64,000 nt of DNA, from positions 1,560,468 through 1,624,467 of the forward strand of contig JAHCVI010000005.1 in the NCBI GenBank assembly GCA_019096155.1. The letters run 5' to 3'. Positions 32,542-44,308 of this stretch are shown piece after piece (the first letter of the stretch is position 1; each line of letters begins with the position of its first letter). The position numbers and the translations under genes are program-made. The notes beneath the pieces are model-generated. The model ran no database searches. It saw nothing but the letters and a program-made list of their open reading frames with translations, and was not told where the DNA came from. The DNA is from Staphylotrichum longicolle (Eukaryota > Ascomycota > Sordariomycetes > Sordariales > Chaetomiaceae).

Positions 32542-35002
32542 TTAGGTTCCTTCCTGATCGACCTCCAAGCATTGCGTCTTTACTCCTTTTCTCTGAGTGT
32601 AAAAAATACATATGCCCTGTTTTGTTACGTCAAGTATCCCAACACACTTACAAGAGTTAGTTGACCACAGTCCCCCACTTCCCCTATTTCTCCCATTGAC
32701 ACCATTGACACCATTCTCCCCACTCCCCCCTTGCACACCACCACCACCACCACTACCACCCCTCACCCAAACCTCCCCGATCGGACACCCCTCGCGCTCC
32801 ACGCACACCCACGTCCCAATGCCGTACCCCTCGGGCGCGCGCTTCACGCCGCGCCCGCCGCCGCCGACGATCAGGTTGCCCGGGCGGTAGGTCTTGTCGA
32901 GTTGCATGCGGCGGATCACGCTGCCGTGGACGCGCGCGTTGTGCGGGATGTCGCGCACCTCGCCGCACGGTAAAGGCCAGCGGATCGGGTGCCAGGAGCC
33001 GTCGGCCGCGAGGTCCATGCGCCGGAAGGGAAGGTATCTTTGGAGCGTTAGTGCTGGGTGGGAGGCTGAGGGGATTTTAGAGCGAGGGAGGGGACGGGGA
33101 AGCGAGGGGGGGGGCGGGGGAATGGGGGGAGAAAACGGAAACAAAAGTGTACGCACTCCATGATCTTCCAGGCCAGGACAGACGACCAGCTCAGGCCGCC
33201 GCCGAACTCCAGCGAGTCGTGGATCAGGGCGGTGTGGGCGCGGTGCATCATTTCGTGAAACGTTGGCGGGGAGTTGTTTGAGGACCCAGAAGAGCTGCTC
33301 GAGCTGGAACTCGTCGCATTGGCGTTGGAGGTGTCATTGAAGCTAGACTGCTGGACCAGCTTTGGGGTAATGGTGCTCGGGCTGCGGACCATGATGTTCG
33401 GGATGGGAGGATGTTCCGCAGCATCGTTTGCATCCGTCCCCGGTGGCGGCGGCGGGTTGCTCGCTTCTTGGTTTTGGTTCGCAGACGTCATGCAAGCCTC
33501 ATCGAGGGCCTCGGCACAGCCCAGCTCGCGGACCTTGTCGAGGTCAAAGTGCAGGCCCGCTTTCATGGCTTCGTGGACCATCCAGACCAGCGGGACGTGG
33601 CTCGCGGCTTTGGACTCGGGGAGCATCTCCCACCCGCCCCCGATGTCGGCATGGCCGCCCGCGAACCAAACCTCGTCGATGTCCTGGTCGTTCTCGTCCT
33701 CGGACTCGGCGATCGAGTTGACGTCGTGGTCCTCGTCGTGGGGATGAGGGGCGACCGAGGCTTCCGACTTGCCGTCGTCGTCATGGACCGATGCGTCCGT
33801 CATTCGGGAGCGGCGGGTTGAGTGTGACCGTGCGCGATAGGGCGCTGGGTCATCGGGGACGTCCAAAGTGCCTCTACGGCCTCGGTGCCTTCCTTCGGTT
33901 GACTTGCGAGGTGCTGCAGCGGCCTTCTTGCGGTACTTCTCGTCGATCTTGTGCAGCTTCTGCTTGGCTGGACTGCCTTCTTTTGGTTTCTGGCCTCGGT
34001 CACTCTGGTAGATGAGGTCCTGTCTAAACTTGGCACGACGTTCGTCGATGCTGACCGCGTGTCGGACGACCTTGGCAGATGTCCTGGCGGTGTAAGGAAA
34101 CTTGCTTCGCTGCATCCATGCCGTCTCGAAGCGCGGCACGCTGTTCACCGTGTCGAAGAGCCCCAGGAAACGGATGCGGCGGACAGGACGAGAGAAGGTC
34201 TCCCGGAAGCCCCTCATAAACGCATACATCTCCTTCATCTTCTTGATGCCCTCGGGGGTTTTGTTGCCCTGACGACTTTGCCAGTTGGAGAAGGCTTTCC
34301 AGGCAAATACGACCATCTCCTCGTTGCCATGGGAGAGGAGGCCGACGTAATCGAGCATCTCGGCAAGAAACCGCGCGATGTAGGCGCCGCGGGAGAAGCC
34401 AAAAATGTAGATCTCGTCGCCCGGATTGTAGAAGCGCATGAGGAAGCGGTAGCCGCCGACGACATGCTGGTCAAACGACGAGCCGATGGCCGAGTCCTTG
34501 GCTTTCATGTACCAGGACTTGATCCTGGCAACGGTGCCGGTGTGGCTGAGACTGTTGGACACAACATAGGTGCCGATGCCAGCTTGATGGTGTGAGCATC
34601 GCATCTCGGAAAAGGGGTAACCCAGACATACGTTGATAATAGTGGTCTGAAACATCGTTAGTCTTAGACTTTAGCCTTGCTCAGGGGTGGTGGAACCATA
34701 CACTGATCACTCGCCGTTCTGTCCAGCATGCGAAATATCTTCAGGATGTTGCTGTCGCTGTCATCGCCATGGAACTTGTTACCTGTGCCATCAAAGCAGA
34801 GCACAATCTTCCGGGGTTTCCGGTGAGAGCAAGGGGTCCGCAGGTGGTCGTCGGCTACCATGGGAGTGACGGGACGAGAGGGAAGATGCGTCGAGAAGAA
34901 CTCTTCACGGGAGTCAAGCTGCGAGTCTATCCCCGGGCTTCCGGGCCGGATGTGGCCATCATGCCCACCGGGCTTCAAGTGAGACTTGTCCATCGTGTGC
35001 AC
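32542..35002 (-). CDS. DUF2235 alpha/beta hydrolase (Tle1-like fold)
   Basis: Exons 35002-34702, 34646-34632, 34582-33157 and 33037-32542 give 745 residues. The second exon is only 15 nt and supplies most of YHYYQ; without it the conserved run DQYHYYQPGIGTYV cannot form. Family marks are RKIVLCFDGTGNKF, the nucleophile elbow FGFSRGAYIAR, LGLFDTVNSV and the acidic/His segment AGGHADIGGGW, then LPFRRMDL, RPGNLIVGGGGRG. Relatives include bacterial T6SS phospholipase effectors of the Tle1 type; fungal copies are uncharacterised. A long Lys/Arg/Ser-rich insertion separates catalytic segments, and a Gly/Asn tail ends the protein. An in-frame ATG at 34993 is an alternative start. It sits next to two HET genes. 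Confidence 0.9.
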
Positions 35003-36308
35003 TGAGCGAATCGTGAAGATCTCAGCGTGTTTTGGTCACGGCTTGGGGAGCGTCAGACATCGAACCCTTTGAGATGCTCCCGCAACCCGCGCCGCGTCGG
35101 TCGCTCTCACGTCGCCGTTAGTTATTGGGCTTTGGGGGAGTAAGCACAAACACCCATTGCATCCATTTCCAGGCATCTGAGCCGAACCCCACTCGTGATC
35201 CAGCCACCGACGCCGTTGTCTCACTTTTTTGCTTGGACAAAGTGACGATCCTCACTCGATGTGAAGCTGGCGTCCGGATCGGCCACGGGCACGCGATGGG
35301 GTGTGGCCCGATGGTCCATTCAGGGCCCCGACCGCGAGCACCATCCTTCGATGAACACAACATATTAGCCGATTGCTGGGAGGAAGTGGCCCGCATCCCC
35401 GCCGGCCAGCGGTGCGGAAAGGCCTGGCTGGCCTATCAAAGCTGGTTCAAGTGCAGGCGCCGACCTTCAGCTGGTATGCGGTCTGCAAGGGAGACGAAAG
35501 AGGAAGAGGCGGCCCACTTGAAGCGCAGCCAGCGGCAACAGCGGCGAGGAAATGCAGCCGCCCAATTGCCATACGAAGTCCTTCCGCTGACTTGGCTACC
35601 GGGGCACGCGGGGCTCCTGGACGCGGCGGGGTGGATTCGGGGGACGGGGGGCTTGCAATCCTTGGCCATCACAAGCAAACATGGACTCTTGGACTTTTCT
35701 CAAAGTGCATGCTGTGAGACAAGGTTGTCTGCAGACTGCAGCCCTTCCTCCACGCAAGATCGCCTCAAGATAGCCCACACAAAAAGGCGACTGTGCTGTG
35801 CGGCACACGTCATGAAATCGCGTCATCTCTCGGGAGGCCTGTTCGGGACTCCCTCAAATGAGGATTTTCATGGGCTAAAGATGAGAAGTTTGATTCAGAA
35901 ATTGTCTGGGAAAGGATGGGAAAGAGGTGGGTGTGCTTCTGCCCAAGATCAACGCTAAAAATTCCGGGCCGCACCCTTCTCGGCTCTCAGCCGGACCGCG
36001 CCGATAATTGGCCCTGCGGCAGGAGGAAGCCCCATATTACCCCACTGATCAACAAAACTAGCCCGGGCCGGGGGCAGGGGATCGATCACTGATCACCGCA
36101 TGCACGCAGGGGTTGGGTGACACTGGCTCGAGACTGGGAGACCCTGAAAGCACCTCAGTTCGGTCATGCAGCAGAGACTTGCAGCTGTCAATAACGTTAC
36201 ACCAGCGAGCCAAGCCAAAGATTTCCATTGCAACGCGGTCGGTTCAATTGGCTCCTCGCCCGATTCGGTACTCCGATCCTCGACGCCCGACCATCCCCCA
36301 AATCTAGC

Positions 36309-36332
36309 GAGCCAGTGAGCCAGTGAGCCAGT
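36309..36332. repeat. Three copies of GAGCCAGT
   Basis: Direct 8-bp repeat, three head-to-tail copies. Confidence 0.7.
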
Positions 36333-36699
36333 GCGGATTCGAGGGATTGGGAAGGTTCAGCTCTCTGGCGCCGTCCCTCCCTGCCCCATGCTGCAACGCA
36401 CATCAATTTCCTCGTGCGACCACGCCAGCAAGTCGGTAAGTCTGCACATCCGACGCTAGCCCCGATCCAAGAGTCCCCAAAGAGTGCACGACACAGTAAC
36501 TCGCCCAACCTCGTCCTGCGGCCCATGGCAAAGTGAGACCTTAACTGAGACACGGAGCAGTTGCCCCACCGGGCTTGCGTGGTGTTGTGATGATTCGCAG
36601 TCTTGATTGGATTCCCAGAGCGAGCTGAGTTGGACAAACTGCCGCATCATGCATGGCGCTCGACGTGCTCGGCGCGCCATGGGGTCGCGCGCCCTGCAA

Positions 36700-36732
36700 G
36701 AGCTGTGAGAGCTGCGAGAGCTGCGAGAGCTC
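36700..36732. repeat. GAGAGCTGC tandem repeat
   Basis: About three and a half near-perfect copies of a 9-bp unit upstream of the dioxygenase gene. Could be transcribed leader. Confidence 0.65.
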
Positions 36733-36850
36733 CGTTATCAAGTGTTGACACTCGCACTCGCACCCGCGCTCGCGTGGTTTCCTTTGCTCCTCTCCTCCTC
36801 CACGACCCGCAACGTCTGATTCATCCCATCAGCGGCAGCGAGCTTCAACA

Positions 36851-39800
36851 ATGGCCCCGGGACAGAACGGAGCAAAGGCCAATGGCGCCGAGGAGGTGTC
36901 CACCGTCAGCCATGCCAGCGCAACAACCCCCATCGACATCGGCGAGAGGCTTGCCGGACGGGCCAAGCCCAAGCCCACGCCGCCGGTCGAGCTCAAGCCC
37001 ATCAAGGCGGACCGGCAGGGAGTTGCCAATGCCTTTGAACGGTACAGCCAAGTCATGCACGCGAGGGTCCAGCCGTTGCCCAACCAGGGCGGTGCAGGCA
37101 CCTTCTACGAGACCAAGAGATGGGGAAAGCTGAGGAACGACATCAAGGGGCTCCGCTCAGCCGGTATGTCACGAAGGGAGCCACGGGACGGTTTCGGAAG
37201 CTAATCGCCTACCAGACTGGAAGACCCTCAAGACAATGGTTTTGGCCAAGGTCAAGGGCGAGAAGTTGACCAACGACAAGACCATGATCATGGAACGCGT
37301 CATCCAGCTCGTCTCCAACCTGCCCAGCAACTCGAAGCTGCGGGTAGAGTTGACCAACACCTTCCTGGGCGAGCTATGGTACTCGCTGGAACATCCGCCC
37401 TCGCTTTACGTCGGCGAGAAGTACCAGTACCGCCAGGCTGATGGATCGTACAATGTGGGTTGCTACCACAAGGAGCAGGACGGACAGCACTAACCATTTT
37501 TCAGAATATCATGTTCCCCCAGCTCGGCGCAGCTGGCACATCCTATGCGCGCTCGGTGAACGCCAACGTCCTCCGGCAAGGCGCCCTTCCGGATCCTGCC
37601 TTGATCTACGACTCGGTCATGAAGCGCACCGAGTACAAGAAGCACCCAAACAACGTTTCGAGCGTTCTATGGTACTGGGCCAGCATCATCATTCACGGTG
37701 AGTCCGAGCTTTGCTCAACATGTGATCCGCTCGCTGACAGCACCGCCAGACCTCTTCTGGACCGACTACCGTGACAATAACAAGTCCAAGACGTCCTCGT
37801 ACCTCGATCTGTCCCCGTTGTACGGCAGCAACCAGGCAATGCAGGACACAATCCGGACGTTCAAGGACGGCAAGCTGAAGCCCGACTGCTTCGCCGACAA
37901 GCGAATCTTGGGCATGCCCCCAGGAGTTGGTGTGTTGCTGATCATGTTCAACCGCGTCCACAATCACGTTGCCGAAAACCTCATTGCCATCAACGAGGAT
38001 GGCAAATTCACCCGCCCGCCTCCGTCGCTCGAGGGCGAGAAGGCCGCAGCCGCATGGAAGAAGTTTGACAACGACGTGTTCCAGACCGCTCGGCTGGTTA
38101 CCTCTGGGCTGTACATCAACATCACCCTCTTGGATTACGTTCGAAACATCGTCAATGTAAGCTCTGCTCATGACATCTCTAGTTCTATACTGACCTAGAC
38201 CGTCAGCTCAACCGTGTCGACACCACCTGGACTCTGGATCCCCGCCAAAACACGGGCATCGATGTCGGGACCAACAAGGGCGCCGAGCGGGGCACCGGCA
38301 ACGTCGTGTCTGCCGAGTTCAACCTCTGCTACAGGTGGCACAGCTGCATCTCGGAAAAGGACGACAAGTGGATCGAGGAGTTCTACTACGACCTGTTTGG
38401 AAAGCCGAGCACCGAGGTCACCGTCCCCGACCTGATCATGGGCTTCGCGAAGTTTGAGGGCAGGATTCCCGAGGACCCTCTCGAACGCCCCTTCAACCGC
38501 TTCAAGCGGGGCCCGGACGGGAAGCTCAGCGACGACGACCTCGTCGAGTGTATCACCTCCGCCGTGGAGGACTGCGCTGGCTCCTTTGGCGCGCGCAACG
38601 TACCTGCGTCGATGCGCGCCATCGAAATCCTCGGCATCATCCAAGGCCGGAAGTGGAATGTTGCTGGTCTCAACGAGTTCCGCAAGCACTTTGGTCTCAA
38701 GCCGTACGAGACGTTTGAGGACATCAACTCGGACCCTGGTGTATCCGAGTCGCTCCGTCGTCTGTACGACCATCCGGACTTTGTGGAGCTGTACCCTGGT
38801 CTGGTTGCTGAGGAGCACAAGAAGCCGATGGTGCCTGGTGTGGGCATCGCCCCGACGTACACCATCTCCCGTGTCGTCCTTTCGGACGCCGTCTGCCTCG
38901 TCCGAGGCGACCGACATTACACCGTCGATTACAGCCCTCGCAATCTCACGAACTGGGGCTACAACGACGTCCAGTACGACCTGAACGTCAACCACGGCTG
39001 CGTCTTCTACAAGCTGTTCATCCGGGCGTTCCCTCACCACTTCAAGCACAATTCCGTCTATGCCCACTACCCCATGGTGGTGCCGACTGAGACGGAGAAG
39101 ATTCTCAAGGACCTCAAGCGCGACCACCTCTTTGACTTTAGCCGCCCCACACGAATCTCTCCCGCCACCGAGGTCAAGTCCTCCGCTGGTGCCCAGGCCG
39201 TGTTTTCCAACCCCACGAGGTACACGGGGACGTGGCATGCGGGGCTTCAAACGCTCGCCGGCAACGGCAAGACCAAGCTGTCGGGCGATGCCGCGGCCCA
39301 AGACAGCCGACGACAAGAAGTCAGCCAGCCGCTGGCCACCGATGACTTTGTCGCCCAGGTCAAGCTCTTTTACCGCAAGGTGATTGAGCAGTTGCTGAAC
39401 GGGCAGAGCTACCACCTTGCCGGCCACAAGATGGTGGATCTTGTCCGGGACGTTGCCAACCTCGCGCCCACCCACTTTGCAGCCGCGCTCTTCAATCTCC
39501 CGCTCCAGACCAAGGAGAACCCCAAGGGCATCTACACGGCGCACGAGCTGTATGCCGTGCTGTCAACCATCTCGTCGGCCGTCTTCACGAACCCGGACCC
39601 TGTCCAGAAGTTCCCGTTGGTCGAGGCGGCCAAGTCGGTCGCAGGCCAGCTCGCTTCGGCAATCGAGAGCAGCGTCAAGAGCCCCAAGGTCAAGAAGAAT
39701 GACCCGCTGAGTGCATATGGTGTCCAACTCGTCAAGGGATTGTCCAAAGCTGGTGTCAGCACCCACGACATTACCTGGTCCCACGTGCTCGCAACGAGCG

Positions 39801-40615
39801 CCGCGCTCGTCCCGTACCAGGCCAAACTTGTAAGCCCCTGTCCCCGTATTCAAACCTTTCCACTCAACTAACAACTGACTCCTATCCAGTTCGCCGAAGC
39901 GGTCGACTTCTACCTCGCGCCCGCCAACGCCACGCACTTCGAAGCGATCCACTCGGCCGCATCGCAGCCCCCCTCGGCCGAAACCGACGCCCTGCTCCTC
40001 AGCTACGCCATGGAAGGCGTCCGCCAGGCGGGCACAGCGGCCGTGCACTTCCACGCCACCGCGGCCGACACGCTCGTCGTCGACGACGCCGGCACCACCG
40101 TCCCCGTCCAGGCGGGCGACCGCGTGACTGTCCACTGCGTAAGTCCATCCATCCCCCTTCCCACCCCAGCCTCGCAAGTCTACCATTGTCCATTTCCCCA
40201 CGCCCATCCTCGCAAACCATCCCACATCTTCCACCCACCCATCCATCTATTTTCACCCATCCATCTATTTTACAGGCCACAGCCCCCTAACCGTGTTTAC
40301 ACCCCACAGGCACCCGCAAGCGACAAAACCACCCACCCCGCCTCCACCTCCTTCCCCGCCACCAGCGTCACCCTCGGCGCGCTCCCCTCATCCACCTTCC
40401 TCGCGCGCGGGCGGGAGATCAGCGAGGCCGCGCTGACCGAGCTGTTCCGCGCCGTGTTCAAGCGCAAGGGCTTGAAGCGAGTGACCGGCCCGCAGGGCGA
40501 ACTCAAGAAGGTGGTGGGTGTTGGCGGTAGTTGGGGTGGAGTATCTGAGGGGGATTGGGGAGTAAGGGGGAGTGGCCGGCGGGATGAAGGTGCAGTGGGA
40601 GGAGTGATGGGATAG
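36851..40615 (+). CDS. Psi-factor oxygenase-type fatty-acid heme dioxygenase, P450 part degenerate
   Basis: Seven exons: 36851-37163, 37216-37454, 37505-37697, 37750-38156, 38207-39829, 39890-40138 and 40310-40615, giving 1109 residues with all phases consistent. It belongs to the Ppo/linoleate diol synthase family. The N-terminal animal-peroxidase-type domain oxygenates C18 fatty acids; distal H248 (IIIHDLF), catalytic Y426 and proximal H429 (YRWH) are present. The C-terminal P450-like domain keeps E967 and R970 (ExxR in YAMEGVRQAG) and the GPQGELKKV tail. However, the Cys-ligand loop reads LGALPSSTFLARGREI with no Cys, so hydroperoxide isomerase activity is unlikely. This resembles 10R-dioxygenase (PpoC) types rather than PpoA diol synthases. 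It probably makes hydroperoxide oxylipins that regulate development. Confidence 0.9.
40236..40275. repeat. Direct repeat of CCCATCCATCTATTTT
   Basis: Two copies in tandem within the last intron of the dioxygenase gene; the second ends in TTACAG, creating a possible alternative acceptor before the one used at 40309. Confidence 0.6.
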
Positions 40616-41576
40616 CTTTAGTAGGTTTGATACCAGTGGTGTGAGGTGTTGTTGGGAGATTTAATGGGTGTTTAGTTTGGTTATTTGTCTGTCGTGCTTG
40701 GGTTGTTACAATGGCAGTCCTCCACCAATTTGGTGCGTCCGGTCAACCACACTTGTTTGTACCGACTCATCTTTCCACCAGCCTTGCGATTGCGACTTTT
40801 ACATGGTCACGTCGCCCGCAAATCTTCTCTACTGCTGCGATGCATTCACAATGGACACCTCGGCGATCGTTTCTCTACTCCGGCACATAAGCCCAGCGCA
40901 ACCTACCAATGACACCTACAGCACTGCACCATCGATCGCAAACGGGCCGACGAGCGCAGCGCCTACAGTCACGACTCTTAAGGGGCTCAAGTAGGGCAAG
41001 AGCGCGATGCTGAGGCGACAGGTTGGGTCATCACTAAACTCAAAACAACCAAGTCCAACGAGGCTCATGAGTTTCTCCATAAGGCCAAGGCACAACATCT
41101 GAATTTGCCAAGCGTCTCTTCCGCCGCAAGGAAATTGCTATCGTCCTTGGTAGGGTTGGCATGGTTACTAGGCCGACACAGCTTCAAGGGCACTCGCGAC
41201 CCCCGAGACATGATTCGGCGACGGCGCGCTTAACCGCGGCATTTGAAGACAGTCAGCGGAGCTCAAGCGGGCAGCCTTCTCATGTTCCGAGGAACGAAAG
41301 TGCCTTGAGGAGTGCCTTATGCCGTTGCCCAGCATGCGGGGCTGAGCGCGCCCAACAACTGTTGTGGCTTTGACTGTCACATCTGGTCTATTTGCCACCG
41401 TCAGCTGCAGGCCGCCCGGTCGAGGGTCTGCTACTAGATGTTCGCTGCTAACCAGTTGAAAATGTCGTCCTCAGCCCTCCCTGGATTCTCCGTCGCGCTC
41501 CCTCGCCGCTTGCACCGTCCCCCCACGCCCCCCGACACGTCAAGATCGAATCCCATTGTACCAAACCTCAAAGAAC
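40616..41576. other. Intergenic 961 bp
   Basis: No gene seen. Short open frames lack family resemblance. Confidence 0.35.
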
Positions 41577-42680
41577 ATGGCGGCACCAACTCTCCCTTCC
41601 GCGCCTGCCTGTGCGGCCATCCACGACATCCTCCATGTCCTGGACGACCTGAAGTTCAACGGGGACCTCGAAACAGTGACCGCTGGGGTTGGGGAGAAGC
41701 AGACAAGAAAGATACTGAAGGCAGCAGATGAAAAGAAAAATTACCTGCCTGGTCAGCCACGTGTGCGCTTGGACGATGGACTCTTCGCATACCTGACAGA
41801 ATCGCACACAACCGACAAGCTCGACGAGCTCCTCCCTTTCATGCGCTACATCTTCGTGCAGACTCCTTTGCACAACCATATCAAGCCCTTGCATCACCAA
41901 GGATCGCATGAACGCAAAATCAAGGTGTCCGAAAACCCCGGCCTGCACCTGGTCTGGTACCACGAGCTCATCTTCATCAAACCTGTCCCAGCCTACTTCT
42001 ACTCGCCGGCCTTTTGGAACTACCTCGGGAGCGCCGACGCCGACGACGCCGAAAAACGATGGCCACTCTACAAAGCGTGTATTGGATTTATGCGCAGTTA
42101 TTACCTCCTCATCAAGTACGAGATCGACTTCAAACAGGCCTGCGATCTACACTTGATTCCCAAAAAGGCCAATGGCACCTTGCCGACGTATGAGGAGTGG
42201 TGCGAGTTCATCGTGCCGTTTGCCCGAGCTGGGGACGACCGGGTCAGCCGCCGCTACCACTACGGCGAGCTCCGCTTGACGCGCATCAACCGCACCGCTT
42301 TCTTTTTCAAGGGCAAACTGGCCTACTTCCATATCTATCCTCAGTGGGGCTCCTTTTTGAAGCACACCCTGGCTCCCATCGTCACCATCTTCGCCGTCTG
42401 CTCCGTCGTTCTCAACGCGATGCAGGTAGGCCTATCCGCTGTCGCCATGCTCCAGGCACCTCCGGACGGCCTGTGGCCCAACTTCGTCGCCGTATCCATC
42501 TGGTTCTCGGTAATTCTTATGACTGGCATTGCCGCTGGGCTTGTTGCCGTCCTCCTTGGCATCAGCATCATGGGTCTGAAGGACCTGGTCCGTGGGAATA
42601 GCGTGCGACGGCAGAAGAAGAAGAATGGAGACCGCCGGGACACGCTCAGAGACATGATAAGTCACGGCATGGTGTGGTGA
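41577..42680 (+). CDS. Fungal membrane protein of unknown function (DUF6601-like)
   Basis: A single exon of 367 residues. The N-terminal two thirds are soluble with conserved-looking aromatic and charged blocks (HLVWYHELIFIKPVPAYF, LYKACIGFMRSYYLLIKYEIDF, RYHYGELRLTRINR). The C-terminal third has two strong hydrophobic segments (about residues 265-285 and 310-340), then a basic cytosolic tail. This architecture matches, from memory, a fungus-restricted family annotated DUF6601; that assignment is tentative. The start at 41577 (AACATGG) was chosen over upstream non-ATG frame extension. It is convergent with the MBOAT gene. Confidence 0.82.
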   Translation: MAAPTLPSAPACAAIHDILHVLDDLKFNGDLETVTAGVGEKQTRKILKAADEKKNYLPGQPRVRLDDGLFAYLTESHTTDKLDELLPFMRYIFVQTPLHNHIKPLHHQGSHERKIKVSENPGLHLVWYHELIFIKPVPAYFYSPAFWNYLGSADADDAEKRWPLYKACIGFMRSYYLLIKYEIDFKQACDLHLIPKKANGTLPTYEEWCEFIVPFARAGDDRVSRRYHYGELRLTRINRTAFFFKGKLAYFHIYPQWGSFLKHTLAPIVTIFAVCSVVLNAMQVGLSAVAMLQAPPDGLWPNFVAVSIWFSVILMTGIAAGLVAVLLGISIMGLKDLVRGNSVRRQKKKNGDRRDTLRDMISHGMVW

Positions 42681-42973
42681 TTGCAACATAGCGTATACTC
42701 ATTTCTCACCGAGAATGCTCATCTGCTATCTTGATACCTTTCTCCTTTCATTGACTGCGATCCCATTGGTGTTCTACTTCCTTGTCCTAGCCGCTGTGAC
42801 CCTCGCCGCTCCTCTGACGCCCTCAGTGTATTCTCTTCTTGGTGTCGCCTGTAGGATTTCTGGCCATACATAGGTAATTACCCATGCAAAAGCACTCTTC
42901 CCAACCAGGCCCTTTGTCGGCGGCCTTCCTCCCCTGCCCATTCCTTCCCGCGCCTCTGTGTGCGCTACCCCCT

Positions 42974-44308
42974 TCATGCAGTGATGCGGCGTGTTACATA
43001 GTCGATGACACTCAGAGGCACTACGCCAGCCCCGCCAGAGCTTGTTTCGGCAAGGACGGGATACAAGTAGGCGGGGGCTGTCCATGCCATCCACAAACCA
43101 ATCCAGACAGCCCCCACACAACGATCGAGCACTGTTGGAGCGCGCGCGCTTGTTGTGCCGTACATGGCGTGGTACACAGACCGGGTTGCGTCCTCGATCA
43201 AGAGACCTAGTGGTTGGATGAGGAAAAATCGCAGGGCGCCGGATTTCTGCGGTAGCATGCCTACACAATAGTACAACGGGGTTATCAGGGTTGCTGATCG
43301 GACGACAGTCGACACTTTGAGACCACTTTTGTTTCTAGAAAGGGACGGACCTGAAGACACATCAATGGCGACGTGAAAGAGCGCCGAAAGCAGGAATACC
43401 ACCCAAGGCCGGAGATACCGGGCCACTTTGGTCTCCTTTGGCAATCGCAGCACGCCATGCAGCAGGGCGCTGGACGTGACTCGCAGGCGGTGCGTGTTGG
43501 TCTGGTGCCAAAACATGCTCCAGAAGTTCCGCAGGCTGGAGATCTCGCGGAACGGCCCGTTGAACGGCGGCCAGTCTGCCGGGTCCGAGAGGCGGCCGGC
43601 GACGCACACAAAGGCCAGGATGCTGTAGACGCCGCGCTGGACCGAGACCAGGCCCGCGCCCAGGCCGACGGCGGCAAAGAACCTCATGACGACCTCCTGC
43701 GCCGAGACGTCCCGGATCCGGGAAAAGAAGGCGATTTTGTCGAGCGAGTAGAACGTTTCGGTGATTTTGGGGTCCGCTGAGCAGTCCATGGCGTCCAGGA
43801 CCAGATAGCACACAACAATGGTCAGGAAAGTGTGGGCGAGGAAGCGCCCTCGAGACCGCCGCAGACTCTCGTCAAGCTTGGGGAGGTTCTTCACCTGGTA
43901 CCGCGTGTTTGCAAAGCGCCATGAGAAGAGGACCGAGAAGCCAAACCGTAAACGCGAGGCAACGTTTTGGACAGGCTGGCGGGGGCTGCTGCGGGTTGAG
44001 GCTGGAGACCCAACGTCCTTCCTCAACCTCATCTCCTTCACCGAGCCCTGCAGCGTAAAGTCCCAGGGGTCAAGGACGCCAACGTCTAGGTAGTGGAAAA
44101 GGTAGGACAGCGTATATCCCCCAACCGACGTGGCCCATGCGCTGCGCTCAATGTAGTTGGGGCATTGGATGACGCAGTGCCAGGATAGGGCGCACAATAT
44201 GGGCAGGAGAGCCGACCGGAAAGGGGACAACGCGGGCGTGAACCCGATGGCGGCGGCTGAAACCAGGACCACGGCGGCCAGGTCAAAGAGCGGGTGGTAG
44301 TTCATCAT
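42974..44308 (-). CDS. Wax-synthase-like MBOAT acyltransferase
   Basis: Exons 44308-43351 and 43260-42974 give 414 residues. The 90-nt intron is a multiple of three with no stop. It was removed because splicing yields HVAIDVSSGMLPQKSGALRFF, matching the family spacing. The protein has about eight hydrophobic segments. The diagnostic region is PPFNGPFREISSLRNFWSMFWHQ followed by RLR, and the membrane His is in ALFHVAID. Fungal members acylate secondary metabolites (trichothecene and meroterpenoid acyltransferases) or sterols. Whether this one has a local substrate is not clear. Two Met codons open the frame (44308, 44305). Confidence 0.85.
   Translation of the reverse strand: MMNYHPLFDLAAVVLVSAAAIGFTPALSPFRSALLPILCALSWHCVIQCPNYIERSAWATSVGGYTLSYLFHYLDVGVLDPWDFTLQGSVKEMRLRKDVGSPASTRSSPRQPVQNVASRLRFGFSVLFSWRFANTRYQVKNLPKLDESLRRSRGRFLAHTFLTIVVCYLVLDAMDCSADPKITETFYSLDKIAFFSRIRDVSAQEVVMRFFAAVGLGAGLVSVQRGVYSILAFVCVAGRLSDPADWPPFNGPFREISSLRNFWSMFWHQTNTHRLRVTSSALLHGVLRLPKETKVARYLRPWVVFLLSALFHVAIDVSSGPSLSRNKSGLKVSTVVRSATLITPLYYCVGMLPQKSGALRFFLIQPLGLLIEDATRSVYHAMYGTTSARAPTVLDRCVGAVWIGLWMAWTAPAYLYPVLAETSSGGAGVVPLSVIDYVTRRITA

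Larger units (their letters stand above)
35003..36850. other. Intergenic 1.85 kb, no supported gene
   Basis: The longest gene-poor gap in the first half. A 277-codon plus-strand open frame (35125-35958) shows no family resemblance and no codon-bias support, so it is not called. Two short tandem repeats are listed separately. The last 200 bp are the leader of the dioxygenase gene. Confidence 0.4.

Noticed and set aside
35125..35958. 277-codon plus-strand frame in a large gap
   Set aside because: Composition is not protein-like, no motif, and overlapping frames in other phases are equally open in part.
38195..39544. 449-codon open frame on the minus strand
   Set aside because: Antisense to the peroxidase domain exon of the Ppo-type gene, whose YRWH motif and splicing are clear.
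40310..40615. Functional cytochrome P450 at the end of the dioxygenase
   Set aside because: The heme-thiolate Cys loop is absent in the spliced product, so only a P450-like remnant is claimed.
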